A DNA stretch of 64,000 nucleotides, from assembly GCF_030708455.1 (NCBI RefSeq), contig NZ_JAUYWF010000002.1:248001-312000 (forward strand). The letters run 5' to 3'. Source of the DNA: Halomonas sp. SSL-5 (GTDB taxonomy: Bacteria; Pseudomonadota; Gammaproteobacteria; Pseudomonadales; Halomonadaceae). Below, one piece after another: positions 34,274 through 42,996 of this stretch. Position 1 is the stretch's first letter; each line of letters starts with the position of its first letter. Position numbers and translations under genes: made by a program. The notes below the pieces were generated by a model. That model made no database searches and was not told where the DNA came from. It saw only the letters and a program-made list of their open reading frames with translations.

Positions 34274-35155
34274 TCAGCCGGTGACCCGCGCCTGCTCGAT
34301 GAATGCCGCACAGCGCCGCTGGGCAGGCCGTTCGGCCAGGCCCGCCCAGTAGGCCTCGAACTCGGGGCGACGCGGCAGGGTGCCGAACTGCATGCCCCAG
34401 CCGATGTGTGAGCCCACGTAGACATCCGCCGCGCTGAAGGCGTTGCCGGCGATGAAGGGCCGGTCCGCCACGGCGCTGGCCAGGGTCTCCACCAGCGTCC
34501 AGTAGTCTCCATGGCCCATGCGCATCTGCTGCTCCGCCGTGGGCGTAACGCCCAGGCCGTTCAGCGCGATGGCGGTCTCCAGCGGGCCGGCGGCGAGGAA
34601 CAGCCAGCGGTAGTAGTCGCCCCGCGCGGCGGGCGGTGGCGCAAGGCCCGCCCCGGGAAAGGCATCGGCGAGGTAGGCGCAGATGGCCGCTGCCTCGGTC
34701 ACCACGGTGTCGCCATGGCGGATGGCCGGCACCTTGCCCAGCGGGTTGATGGCGAGGTACTCCGGCGCCTTCATGGTGGCGCCGTACTCCAGCATCACCG
34801 TGCGGTAGTTGACGCCGAGCTCCTCGAGCATCCAGTGCACGATGCCACCGCGCGACAACGGGTTGGTGTAGAACACCAGCTCGGCGGGCACCGCTTGGGC
34901 CGTGACACCCTCGCCCTGCCCGGTCGCCTCGGGCTCCGCCAGGGCCGGCGGCGGCAGGGTGACCTCGGGCGGCAGCACATACCCCTCGCCGGGCTGGTTG
35001 ACCACCTCGATACCCACCGCGCGCAGCACGGCGATCTCCTGGTAGAGCGTACGCAGCGAGATGCCCAGCGCCTCGGCAAGGGCGGGGCCGGGCATGGGCT
35101 CCCGGCGATGGCGCAGCAGGCGGATCAGCGCCTGCAGACGGAGGGTTCGTGACAT
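34274..35155 (-). CDS. HTH domain fused to glutathione S-transferase
   Basis: A 293-residue two-domain protein. Residues 1-65 form a DeoR/YafY-type helix-turn-helix (LQALIRLLRHRREPMPG, LAEALGISLRTLYQEIAVL) ending in GEGYVLPPE, as in WYL regulators. After a short Pro/Ala linker, residues 90-170 are a thioredoxin-fold GST N-terminal domain (LVFYTNPLSRGGIVHWMLEE, INPLGKVPAIRHGD, VTEAAAICAYLAD). The rest is an all-helical GST C-domain (FIAGNAFSAADVYVGSHIGW). Both parts are in one clean frame with no internal start. Such a fusion would suggest a regulator sensing a glutathione conjugate or electrophile. Function is inferred. Confidence 0.82.
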   Translation of the reverse strand: MSRTLRLQALIRLLRHRREPMPGPALAEALGISLRTLYQEIAVLRAVGIEVVNQPGEGYVLPPEVTLPPPALAEPEATGQGEGVTAQAVPAELVFYTNPLSRGGIVHWMLEELGVNYRTVMLEYGATMKAPEYLAINPLGKVPAIRHGDTVVTEAAAICAYLADAFPGAGLAPPPAARGDYYRWLFLAAGPLETAIALNGLGVTPTAEQQMRMGHGDYWTLVETLASAVADRPFIAGNAFSAADVYVGSHIGWGMQFGTLPRRPEFEAYWAGLAERPAQRRCAAFIEQARVTG

Positions 35156-35242
35156 GGGCGATTCCTCTTGGACGTTGTTGTTGTGCCACTCGCCATCGCG
35201 GCGGAGCGTGAAGCGGTCATCATGCCTCCGACTCGTGTCGGC

Positions 35243-36208
35243 TTACAGCCCCTGGGCGCCACGACGCAGCCAGTCATGCACGAAGGCAAGCTTCTGGCGT
35301 GCGGCATCCGAGAGCGCGAAGGGGTAGAGATCGGAGAGCCCCATGGAGCGATTGACGTGGTTGACGCCTGCCACCAGGCTGGTCGCGACCCGGATCAGGC
35401 GCTCGGCGTCGGGCTCCACGTAGGGGTCCCAGTAGGGGCTCGGCAGCTCCGGGGAGGAGAGCCCCGCCGCCACGAAGCTGTCGGTGATATCGGTCAGGTG
35501 CAGCAGATGGGCGGCGGTCTCGGCCCAGTCCTCGTGGGGATGCGCGGAGGCGTAGGTGGTCAGGAAGCGTAGCCGCCAGTCCGGCGGCGGACCGTCATGG
35601 AAGTAACGCTGGAGCGCGGCGGGATAGTCCTCTCGTTCATCGCCGAACATGGCCCTGAAGGCCTCGAGGAAGTCCTCGCGCAGGCTGAGGCGCCACCACA
35701 GCATATGCGAGATCTCGTGGCGCATATGGCCGATCATGGTGCGGTAGGGCTCCTCCAGGGCCTCCCGGCGCGTGGTTCGCAGCACCTCATCCGCCTCGGC
35801 CACGCTGATGGTCACCACGCCCCCGGCATGGCCCATGGCCACCGGAGTCGGCCCCTCGGCCAGCATATGAAACACCGGCGGTGCGCCGGGATCCTCGGGG
35901 CGAAACCAGTGCCAGCGCCCCAGGTTGTCGAGCACCCAGCGCTTGGCGGCCTCGGTCTGCGCCCAGTTGGGCATGGCATCGGGAATGGAGGGGTCCGGCG
36001 CCAGCGCGGTCATGGCACAAGAGCGGCAGAAGGCGCCCTGCCTGGGGGCGATCCAGTTGCAGCCGATGACCTCGCGATTCACACAGAACGGCGGCATGGG
36101 TAAGAAGGCCCTGGCCTGGGGGTCATAGGCGACGGGCGTGCCGTCGGCGGTGGCGAGGTTGTCGAACCACAGGGCCCCGGCACCGACCGGGTTGGCAAAG
36201 ACACGCAT
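35243..36208 (-). CDS. Putative zinc-binding metallopeptidase (zincin)
   Basis: A 321-residue protein with a zincin motif, MRHEISHMLWW, and a downstream acidic region, HPHEDWAETAAHLLHLTD, likely to supply the third ligand. The N-terminus has Cys residues (FCVNREVIGCNW, GAFCRSCAM) forming a small zinc ribbon. This matches the putative zinc-binding peptidase family. No signal peptide is present. It stands alone between the HTH-GST gene and the acyl-CoA operon terminator. Confidence 0.82.
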   Translation of the reverse strand: MRVFANPVGAGALWFDNLATADGTPVAYDPQARAFLPMPPFCVNREVIGCNWIAPRQGAFCRSCAMTALAPDPSIPDAMPNWAQTEAAKRWVLDNLGRWHWFRPEDPGAPPVFHMLAEGPTPVAMGHAGGVVTISVAEADEVLRTTRREALEEPYRTMIGHMRHEISHMLWWRLSLREDFLEAFRAMFGDEREDYPAALQRYFHDGPPPDWRLRFLTTYASAHPHEDWAETAAHLLHLTDITDSFVAAGLSSPELPSPYWDPYVEPDAERLIRVATSLVAGVNHVNRSMGLSDLYPFALSDAARQKLAFVHDWLRRGAQGL

Positions 36209-36341
36209 GAGGCAGTCACTCCGCGGTTACCGCAAGGCAGATGGCCCGACGCTCTATCGCGCATCGTCCTCCTTGTGCGGCAGCCGAGCAAACGCCACTC
36301 TCAACGCGAAACGTTCTTCCCAACCCGAAACGCCTTGCTCA

Positions 36342-36381
36342 ACATAAAACAACAAGGCGGCAAAGGAAGCCCCTGCCGCCT
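36342..36381 (-). terminator. Terminator after the acyl-CoA dehydrogenase
   Basis: AGGCGGCA/TGCCGCCT forms an 8-bp stem. On the minus strand it is followed by TGTTGTTTTATG. It lies about 40 bp past the stop of the gene at 36419. Confidence 0.65.
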
Positions 36382-36418
36382 GTCGTTCGTCGCGATGAGC
36401 GCAAGCCCATAACTCGAC

Positions 36419-38230
36419 TCAGATTTCAAACCCCAGGCCGAAGTCCTCGGCGCTGATCGCCATCAGCGAGTCGGCGCCGGCCTCGATGGACCCCTTGTGG
36501 GCGCGGGTACGCGGCAGCAGGCGCTGGTAGAAGAAGCGCGCGGTATCCAGCTTGGCACGGTAGAAGGCGGCCTCGTCGGTGCCCTCGGCCAGCACGCCGC
36601 GGGCCTGCTTGGCGGCGCGGGCGAACAGGTAGGCCAGGGTCACGTAGCCCGAGTACATCAGGTAGTCGACGCTGGCGGCGCCCACCTCCTCGCGATCGCT
36701 CATGGCCTTCATGCCGATGGCCATGGTCAGCTCGCCCCACTCCTGATTGAGCTTGGCCAGCGGGCGCACGAACTCGGCGAGCTCGGCGTTGCCCTCCTCG
36801 GCCTGGCAGAACTTGTGGATCTCCCTGGTGAAGACCTTGAGGCTCTCGCCCTGGCTCATCAGCACCTTGCGGCCGAGCAGGTCGAGCGCCTGGATGCCGG
36901 TGGTGCCTTCGTAGAGGCGGGTGATGCGCGCGTCGCGCACCAGCTGCTCCATGCCCCACTCCTGGATGAAGCCGTGGCCGCCGAACACCTGAACCCCTTC
37001 ATTGGTGGCCTCGAAGCCCACCTCGGTGAGGAACGCCTTGACGATGGGGGTCAACAGGCCCAGCAGGGTCTCGGCCTGTTCCTTCTCGGCGGCATCAGCG
37101 CCGTGCTCGACGATATCGATCATCTGGGCGGTGTAGAGCGCAAGCATGCGGCCGCCCTCGGCGAAGGCCTTCTGGGTCAGCAGCATGCGGCGCACGTCCG
37201 GGTGGACGATGATCGGGTCGGCGGCCTTCTCCGGCGCCTTGGGGCCTGAGAGCGCGCGCATCTGCAGGCGGTCGCGGGCATAGGCCAGGGCGTTCTGAAA
37301 GCTCGCCTCGGTGAGGCCCAGGCCCTGGATGCCGACGCCGATACGGGCGGCGTTCATCATGGTGAACATGCAGGCCAGGCCCTTGTGGGGCGCACCCACC
37401 AGGTAGCCCTTGGCCGCATCGAAGTTCATCACGCAGGTGGCGTTGCCGTGGATGCCCATCTTGTGCTCCAGCGACCCGCACACCACGCCGTTGCGCTCAC
37501 CCGGCTCACCCGCCTCGTTCGGCAGATACTTGGGCACCACGAACAGCGAGATGCCTTTCGAGCCCTCGGGGGCGTCGGGCAGCTTGGCCAGCACCAGGTG
37601 GACGATGTTCTCGGCCAGGTCGTGCTCGCCGGCGGAGATGAAGATCTTGGTGCCGGTGATGTCATAGGCGCCGTCATCGGTGGGCACCGCGCGAGTCTTG
37701 ATCAGGCCGAGGTCGGTGCCGCAGTGGGGCTCGGTCAGGCACATGGTGCCGGTCCAGGTGCCCTCCACCAGCCTGGTCAGGTAGGTGGCCTTCTGCTCGT
37801 CGGTGCCGTGGTGGCGCAGGGCATCGGCGGCCCCGTGGGAGAGCCCCGGGTACATGCCCCAGGCCAGGTTGGTGGAGCAGACCATCTCGTTGAGCACCAT
37901 GGCAAGCGAGTGCGGCAGCCCCTGGCCGCCGTGCTCGGGGTCGGCGGCCAGGCTCGGCCAGCCGCCCTCCACGTACTGGGCATAGGCCTCCTTGAAGCCC
38001 TTGGGCGCCTTCACCTCGCCGCCCTCCAGCAGGCAGCCCTCGCGGTCGCCGCTCTGGTTCAGCGGCAGCAGCACCTCGCGGGCGAAGCGCGCGCCCTCCT
38101 CCAGGATCGCGGCGACCACGTCGGGGCTGGCCTCCTCGCCGCCGGGCAGGCGGGCGTAGTGGGCCGGGTAGTCCAGCATCTCGTCCATGACGAAGCGGAT
38201 ATCGCGCAGGGGGGCCTGATAGTCGGGCAT
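36419..38230 (-). CDS. Acyl-CoA dehydrogenase (long, DmdC/FadE-like class)
   Basis: A 603-residue flavoprotein, longer than the typical 380-residue form and like the DmdC or FadE5 class with a C-terminal extra domain. Landmarks are MCLTEPHCGTDLGLIKTRA, ITGTKIFISAGEHD, the RIGVGIQGLGLTEASFQNAL helix, FGGHGFIQEWGMEQLVRDA and ITRLYEGTTGIQALDLLGRK, with the catalytic Glu. The ATG at 38230 starts MPDYQAPLRDI, the family N-terminus. It oxidises acyl-CoA at the alpha-beta bond; chain length is unknown. DmdC assignment would need biochemical or phylogenetic support. Two PsrA-like palindromes lie in its promoter. Confidence 0.9.
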   Translation of the reverse strand: MPDYQAPLRDIRFVMDEMLDYPAHYARLPGGEEASPDVVAAILEEGARFAREVLLPLNQSGDREGCLLEGGEVKAPKGFKEAYAQYVEGGWPSLAADPEHGGQGLPHSLAMVLNEMVCSTNLAWGMYPGLSHGAADALRHHGTDEQKATYLTRLVEGTWTGTMCLTEPHCGTDLGLIKTRAVPTDDGAYDITGTKIFISAGEHDLAENIVHLVLAKLPDAPEGSKGISLFVVPKYLPNEAGEPGERNGVVCGSLEHKMGIHGNATCVMNFDAAKGYLVGAPHKGLACMFTMMNAARIGVGIQGLGLTEASFQNALAYARDRLQMRALSGPKAPEKAADPIIVHPDVRRMLLTQKAFAEGGRMLALYTAQMIDIVEHGADAAEKEQAETLLGLLTPIVKAFLTEVGFEATNEGVQVFGGHGFIQEWGMEQLVRDARITRLYEGTTGIQALDLLGRKVLMSQGESLKVFTREIHKFCQAEEGNAELAEFVRPLAKLNQEWGELTMAIGMKAMSDREEVGAASVDYLMYSGYVTLAYLFARAAKQARGVLAEGTDEAAFYRAKLDTARFFYQRLLPRTRAHKGSIEAGADSLMAISAEDFGLGFEI

Positions 38231-38290
38231 CTCAACTCTCCACAATCAATGGCGCCGGTAACCGGGCGCAGGAAGGCGGCGGCGGCCGCT

Positions 38291-38347
38291 TTCAAACATG
38301 TGTTTGAAATTACCCGCGAGAGAATGGAGAGTCAAGCGTTCGTTTGA
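38291..38347 (-). promoter_or_regulatory. Two PsrA-like palindromes before the acyl-CoA dehydrogenase
   Basis: TTCAAACA-TG-TGTTTGAA at 38291-38308 is a perfect dyad with 8-bp arms. TCAAGCGTTCGTTTGA at 38332-38347 is a second copy with one mismatch. The form CAAAC-Nx-GTTTG matches the binding pattern of the fatty-acid repressor PsrA. The first is 61 bp before the start codon. Confidence 0.55.
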
Positions 38348-38362
38348 AGAGGCGGAAAGGAT

Positions 38363-38412
38363 CAAGGGGTCAAGGAGTCAAGGGACGCCTCCCCTTGCTC
38401 CTTGACCCCTTG
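38363..38412 (-). terminator. Long hairpin after the SDR gene
   Basis: CAAGGGGTCAAGGAG and CTCCTTGACCCCTTG pair over 15 bp, with an inner CAAGGG/CCCTTG stem. It lies between the SDR stop and the next promoter. The downstream minus-strand sequence is only moderately T-rich. Confidence 0.5.
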
Positions 38413-38427
38413 TGGCTGGCCGAAGGC

Positions 38428-39192
38428 CTACTGCATGCGAATGCCGCCGTCGAGGCGGATCACCTCGCCGTTGAGCATGGGGTTGGTGATGATCTGCTCG
38501 GCCAGGCGGGCGTACTCGTCGGGCTTGCCGAGCCTTTTGGGGAACGGCACGGCGGCGGCCAGGGCCTGGGCGGCCTCGTCGGGGATCTCGCTCATCATCG
38601 GGGTCTCGAACACCCCGGGCGCGATGGCCATCACGCGCACGCCGTGGCGCGAGAGCTCCCGGGCCGCCGGCAGGCTCATGCCCACCACGCCGGCCTTGGA
38701 GGCGCTATAGGCGCACTGCCCCACCTGACCGTCCATGGCGGCGATGGAGGCGGTGTTGATGATCACCCCGCGCTCGCCATCCTCGCTAGGGGTGTTCTTG
38801 GCCATGGCCGCCGCGGCCAGGCGCATCACGTTGAAGGTGCCCACCAGGTTGATCTGGATGGTGCGGTTATAGGCCTCGAGGTCGGCGGGGTTGCCCTCGC
38901 GGTCGACCAGTTTGGCCACGCTGACCACGCCGGCGCAGTGCACTACTCCGGCCAGGCGCCCGTCGCCGAGGGCCACGGCGGCGGCTACCGCGGCCTGGAT
39001 GTCGTCACCCGAGGTGACGTCGCCACGCACCGCCCGGGCGGCATCGCCCAGGCGCTCGGCGTGGGCGTCGACGGCATCGCTCAGGTCGCAGAGCACCACC
39101 CGGCCACCCGCGGCCACCAGGCGCTCGGCGGTGGCCGCCCCCAGCCCGGAGGCGGCGCCGGTAATCAGAAAGGTATTGTCCTTGACTTGCAT
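38428..39192 (-). CDS. Short-chain dehydrogenase, 3-hydroxyacyl-CoA dehydrogenase type II-like
   Basis: A 254-residue SDR. The cofactor motif is [17 protein letters not shown], followed by LCDLSD, which favours NAD(H). [21 protein letters not shown] holds the catalytic Ser, Tyr and Lys, and [11 protein letters not shown] follows. It resembles HSD17B10-type 3-hydroxy(-2-methyl)acyl-CoA dehydrogenase. The ATG at 39192 is chosen because upstream codons are antisense-like and run into the synthetase. It lies 19 bp after the acyl-CoA synthetase and likely shares its transcript. Confidence 0.88.
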   Translation of the reverse strand: MQVKDNTFLITGAASGLGAATAERLVAAGGRVVLCDLSDAVDAHAERLGDAARAVRGDVTSGDDIQAAVAAAVALGDGRLAGVVHCAGVVSVAKLVDREGNPADLEAYNRTIQINLVGTFNVMRLAAAAMAKNTPSEDGERGVIINTASIAAMDGQVGQCAYSASKAGVVGMSLPAARELSRHGVRVMAIAPGVFETPMMSEIPDEAAQALAAAVPFPKRLGKPDEYARLAEQIITNPMLNGEVIRLDGGIRMQ

Positions 39193-39211
39193 GTTGGTTT
39201 CCTCGGGGGCG

Positions 39212-40885
39212 TCATTTGGCCGGGGTCTCATCGGCCTTCTCGGAGGCATCGGCGCGCAGCTTGAAGCGCTGGATCTTGCCGCTGGGGGTCTTGGGCAGCT
39301 CATCGACGAACTCGATCACCCGCGGGAAGGCGTGGGTGGAGAGGCGCTCGCGCACCTGCTTGCGGATCGCCTCGGCCAGCTCGTCGCTTGGCTCGAAGCC
39401 CTCGCGCAGCACCACGTAGGACTTGATGATCTCGCCGCGAATCTCGTCGGGCTGGCCCACGGCGGCGGATTCGGCCACCGCCGGGTGGGTCATCACGCTG
39501 TTCTCCACGTCGGTGGGGCCGACGCGATAGCCGGCGGTGGTGATGATGTCGTCGTCGCGGCCGGCGAACTGGAAGGTGCCGTCGTCGTTGCGAATCACCA
39601 CGTCGCCGGTCAGGTAGTACCCCTCGGCGAAGGGGTGCTTCTCCTGCCAGGTGTAGCCGGGGAAGAAGAACGCCGGGGAGTTCGCGATATCCACCGCCAG
39701 CACCCCCGGCTCGCCGGCGGGCAGCTCGTTATACTCGGCGTCGAGAATCGCCAGGCGGTAGCCCGGCATGGGCACGCCCATGCCGCCGACGTGCTTGGGA
39801 TGCGCCAGGGCATGGTGGTTGTTGCAGGTCATGCCGGTCTCGGTCTGGCCGTAGTGGTCCATGACCGGGCAGCCCAGGGAGCGCTCCACCCAGGTGACCA
39901 CCTCGCTATTGAGCGGCTCGCCGGCGGAGCTCGCCGCGCGCAGCTCGAGGGTCTGGTGGGCGTCGTCGAACAGGCCCGAGGCCTTCATCAGCCGGTAGGC
40001 GGTGGGAGCGGCGGCGAAGTTGGTGATGCGGTGGCGCTGCATGAAGGCCATCGCGCCCTCGGCGGAGAAGCCCGCCTCGCAGAAGTGGGTGGTGACGCCC
40101 AGCAGCAGCGGACCGGCGATGGCGTAGTAGAGGCCGTAGGCCCAGCCCGGGTCGGCCATGTTCCAGAAGCGGTCGCTGTCGCGCAGGTCGACGGCCAGCT
40201 CCATGTAGAGGGCGAAGGCCGGCATGGCGGAGAGCGGCACCGCCACGCCCTTGGGCTTGCCCACGGTGCCGGAGGTGAACATCTGCAGGAAGGGCGCATC
40301 CCGACCCAGGCGCGGCGGCGTGGCCTCGATCGGCGAGTGGGCCAGGGCATCGGTCCAGTCGAGGTCGTCGCCATAGTCGGCGCTGGGCCCGCCCACGGCG
40401 AGCACCGGCGGGCACTGGGACAGGCCGTCGAACTTGAAGCGGTTGGCGTGATCGGTGATCACCAGGCGGGTGTCGGCGCGGCCCAGGCGGTAGTCCACGG
40501 CATCCGGGCCGAAGGCGGTGAACAGCGGCTGGTAGACGGCACCGATGCGCCAGGTCGCCAGGATGGCGACCAGAAGCTGCGGCGAGCGCGGCAGCATGCA
40601 GGCGATGCGGTCGCCCACGCCCAGGCCGCGCTCGGCCAGCCAGCCGGCGAGCCGGGCGCTCTCGGCCTCGAGCTCGGCATAGGTCAAAGTGTTGACGTTG
40701 CCCTGGGTGTCCTCCTGGACCAGCGCCAGCACCTCGCCCCGGCCGGCGCGCAGGTGGCGCCCGCAGCAGGACTCGAAGGCGTTGGCCTTGCCGTCCTGGT
40801 GGTCGTCGAGGCGAGCGATGACCTCATCGATGGAGAAACGCTCCAGATAGTCGCGGTAATCGGGCAGATGGGCGTGCGTGCTCAT
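39212..40885 (-). CDS. AMP-forming acyl-CoA synthetase
   Basis: A 557-residue ANL-superfamily ligase that activates a carboxylic acid as acyl-AMP and then the CoA thioester. The P-loop-like motif is QMFTSGTVGKPKGVAVPL, the core YGQTETGMTCNNHH, the hinge LTGDVVIRNDDGTFQFAGR, then DDDIITTAGYRVGP, and the A10 lysine PKTPSGKIQRFKL. The type is close to AcsA/medium-chain synthetases. GAGGACA precedes the ATG. It heads synthetase-SDR and is divergent from nothing on its right except a TetR gene on the same strand. Confidence 0.9.
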   Translation of the reverse strand: MSTHAHLPDYRDYLERFSIDEVIARLDDHQDGKANAFESCCGRHLRAGRGEVLALVQEDTQGNVNTLTYAELEAESARLAGWLAERGLGVGDRIACMLPRSPQLLVAILATWRIGAVYQPLFTAFGPDAVDYRLGRADTRLVITDHANRFKFDGLSQCPPVLAVGGPSADYGDDLDWTDALAHSPIEATPPRLGRDAPFLQMFTSGTVGKPKGVAVPLSAMPAFALYMELAVDLRDSDRFWNMADPGWAYGLYYAIAGPLLLGVTTHFCEAGFSAEGAMAFMQRHRITNFAAAPTAYRLMKASGLFDDAHQTLELRAASSAGEPLNSEVVTWVERSLGCPVMDHYGQTETGMTCNNHHALAHPKHVGGMGVPMPGYRLAILDAEYNELPAGEPGVLAVDIANSPAFFFPGYTWQEKHPFAEGYYLTGDVVIRNDDGTFQFAGRDDDIITTAGYRVGPTDVENSVMTHPAVAESAAVGQPDEIRGEIIKSYVVLREGFEPSDELAEAIRKQVRERLSTHAFPRVIEFVDELPKTPSGKIQRFKLRADASEKADETPAK

Positions 40886-40926
40886 GGGCTGTCCTCGTGG
40901 AAGGTTTGTGGTTGTTATGGATTGCA

Positions 40927-40944
40927 GTTAACGTAAGCGTAAAC
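40927..40944 (-). promoter_or_regulatory. Palindromic operator candidate before the acyl-CoA synthetase
   Basis: GTTAACGTAAGCGTAAAC contains the dyad GTTnACG-N4-CGTnAAC. It lies about 42 bp before the start codon. A related half site, ACGTTTAC, lies just upstream of the TetR gene. Binding by that TetR protein, or by a LiuR-like regulator, is inference. Confidence 0.45.
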
Positions 40945-41034
40945 CTATCAAGCGCTAGGTCCAAGCTAGCGAGTCGGACCGCACAGGGCAAGGGCAGAGA
41001 GCAGGAGAAACGACTAGACGTTGGTCGACCGTAT

Positions 41035-41619
41035 TCAGTCGGCCGAACCGGAGCGGGTGATCATGGCCACCAGTTCATCGGCCAATTCGTCGGGGGTACG
41101 GGGGCCTTCCGGGTCATACCAGCGCACCGTCCAGTTGAGCGCGCCCATCACGAAGCGCGACACCAGGAAGCGGTCGCCGTGGATGAGTCCTTCGGCCAGG
41201 GCCGCATCGATCACCTGCTCCCACAGCGCCTCATAGGCGTCGCGCAGATGGCTCAGGTGAGCGCGGGCCTCGGGGTCGAGACGGCGCCAATCGTAGAGGG
41301 CGACCACATGGGCGCTGCGATCGGTGAGCAGGGTCTCGAGGTGGGCGCGGGCCATGGCATGCAACCGCGCCGAGGCGCTGCTGTCACAGCGAGCGAGGGC
41401 CTCCCGGGCGATGATCAGGGCGTTCTGGGTCCCCTCCTCGATCACCGCGGCCAGGATCTCCTGCTTGTCGCGGAAGTGATGGAACAGGCTGCCGGACTTG
41501 ATGCCCATCTCCTGGGCCAGCATGCGCACCGTAGTGCGGTCGAAGCCCTCCTGGACGAACAGCTGGGCGGCCTGGCGGGTCAACTCCTTGCGGCGCGGTG
41601 ACTCATTCATTACATTCAT
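41035..41619 (-). CDS. TetR family transcriptional regulator (fatty-acid type)
   Basis: A 194-residue TetR protein. The N-terminal helix-turn-helix is FVQEGFDRTTVRMLAQEMGI followed by GSLFHHFRDKQEIL. The C-terminal ligand domain has ALYDWRRLDPEARAHLSHLRD and FVMGALNWTVRWYDPEG, similar to regulators of acyl-CoA or phenylacetate-type degradation operons. It lies 149 bp upstream of the acyl-CoA synthetase on the same strand and diverges from the thiolase gene. It probably represses one or both in response to an acyl-CoA. Confidence 0.85.
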   Translation of the reverse strand: MNVMNESPRRKELTRQAAQLFVQEGFDRTTVRMLAQEMGIKSGSLFHHFRDKQEILAAVIEEGTQNALIIAREALARCDSSASARLHAMARAHLETLLTDRSAHVVALYDWRRLDPEARAHLSHLRDAYEALWEQVIDAALAEGLIHGDRFLVSRFVMGALNWTVRWYDPEGPRTPDELADELVAMITRSGSAD

Positions 41620-41721
41620 CGACGTTTACACTAGCGCTTGCTTGGTTGACCCTGAGAAGACCACAGCCCCGCCGGTGGGTCAACGCGGTGCGGGGCAGCC
41701 TGCAATCACGAGCAATACAAC

Positions 41722-41760
41722 CGCGAAATTCATTCGCGAAATACAATCGCGAAATACAAT
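41722..41760 (+). repeat. Three tandem 13-bp repeats upstream of the thiolase gene
   Basis: Units are CGCGAAATTCATT, CGCGAAATACAAT and CGCGAAATACAAT, end to end. They lie 49 bp before the thiolase start and about 100 bp from the divergent TetR start. They may be a regulator-binding array or a slippage-prone promoter element. Confidence 0.75.
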
Positions 41761-41808
41761 GACAAGGCGGCTCCAGCGGGAACCGCACGCCACACCGGGA
41801 GAATCACC

Positions 41809-42996
41809 ATGAGCCACTCCAGCGATATCGTCTTCCTCGCCGCCGCCCGCACCCCCATGGGCGGGATGCTCGGCAGCCTCGCCAGCCTGACCGCCCCGGA
41901 GCTGGGCGCGGTGGCCATCCGTGCCGCCATCGAACGCGCCGGCATCTCTGCCGACAGCATCGACGAGGGCGTCCTGGGCTGCGTGCTGCCCGGCGGGGTC
42001 AAGCAGGGCCCGGCCCGCCAGGCCATGCGCCAGGCCGGCATTCCCGATGCCATCGGCGCCACCACCATCAACAAGCTGTGCGGCTCGGGCATGAAGGCCA
42101 CCATGCTGGCCCACGACCTGATCCGCGCCGGCAGCGGCGAGGTGATGCTGGCCGGCGGCATGGAGTCCATGTCCAACGCCCCCCATGTGCTGACCAAGGC
42201 ACGCACCGGCTATCGCCTGGGCCACGGTGAGCTCAAGGACCACATGTTCCTGGATGGCCTGGAGGACGCCGAGACCGGCAAGCTGATGGGGGTCTTCGCC
42301 CAGGACGTCGCCACGGCCCGGGACTACAGCCGCGAGCGCCTGGACGACTTCGCCATCGCGTCGCTCGAACGTGCCATGGCGGCCACCGAGGCCGGCCACC
42401 TGGACGCCGAGATGGCGCCGGTCACCGTCACCGACCGCAAGGGCGAGACCGTCGTCAACCACGACGAGCAACCCTTCCAGGCCAAGCTGGACAAGATCCG
42501 CTCGCTGCGCCCCGCCTTCGCCAAGGAGGGCACCATCACCGCAGCCAACGCAAGCTCCATCTCCGATGGCGCCTCGGCGCTGATCCTGGCAAGCCAGGCG
42601 GCCGCCGAGCGCCTGGGTGCCAAGCCCCTGGCACGCATGCTCGGCCACAGCACCCACTCCCAGCACCCCAGCGAGTTCACCATCGCCCCGGTGGGCGCCA
42701 TCGACAAGCTGCTGAAGAAGCTCGACTGGACGGTGGACGACGTCGACCTCTTCGAGATCAACGAGGCCTTCGCGGTGGTCACCCTGCTGGCCATGGACGG
42801 ACTGGACATCCCCCACGACAAGGTCAACGTCTTCGGCGGCGCCTGTGCCCAGGGCCACCCCATCGGCTCCACCGGCTCGCGGATCATCGCCACCCTGATC
42901 CACGCCCTGCGCACCAAGGGCGGCAAGCGCGGCATCGCCAGCCTGTGCATCGGCGGCGGCGAGGCCACCGCGGTGGCCGTCGAACTGATCGACTGA
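41809..42996 (+). CDS. Acetyl-CoA C-acyltransferase (thiolase)
   Basis: A 395-residue thiolase. The nucleophilic Cys is in INKLCGSGMKATMLA, and AGGMESMSNAP follows. Catalytic His is in GGACAQGHPIGSTGSRI, and the second Cys in ASLCIGGGEATAVAVE. It condenses or cleaves acyl-CoA with CoA, either in the last step of beta-oxidation or in acetoacetyl-CoA formation. Its stop overlaps the hydrolase start by one base (TGATG). Tandem repeats precede it. Confidence 0.93.
   Translation: MSHSSDIVFLAAARTPMGGMLGSLASLTAPELGAVAIRAAIERAGISADSIDEGVLGCVLPGGVKQGPARQAMRQAGIPDAIGATTINKLCGSGMKATMLAHDLIRAGSGEVMLAGGMESMSNAPHVLTKARTGYRLGHGELKDHMFLDGLEDAETGKLMGVFAQDVATARDYSRERLDDFAIASLERAMAATEAGHLDAEMAPVTVTDRKGETVVNHDEQPFQAKLDKIRSLRPAFAKEGTITAANASSISDGASALILASQAAAERLGAKPLARMLGHSTHSQHPSEFTIAPVGAIDKLLKKLDWTVDDVDLFEINEAFAVVTLLAMDGLDIPHDKVNVFGGACAQGHPIGSTGSRIIATLIHALRTKGGKRGIASLCIGGGEATAVAVELID

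Noticed and set aside
38891-40936. 681-codon plus-strand open frame
   Set aside because: Antisense shadow of the SDR and acyl-CoA synthetase genes, which are clearly recognised on the minus strand.
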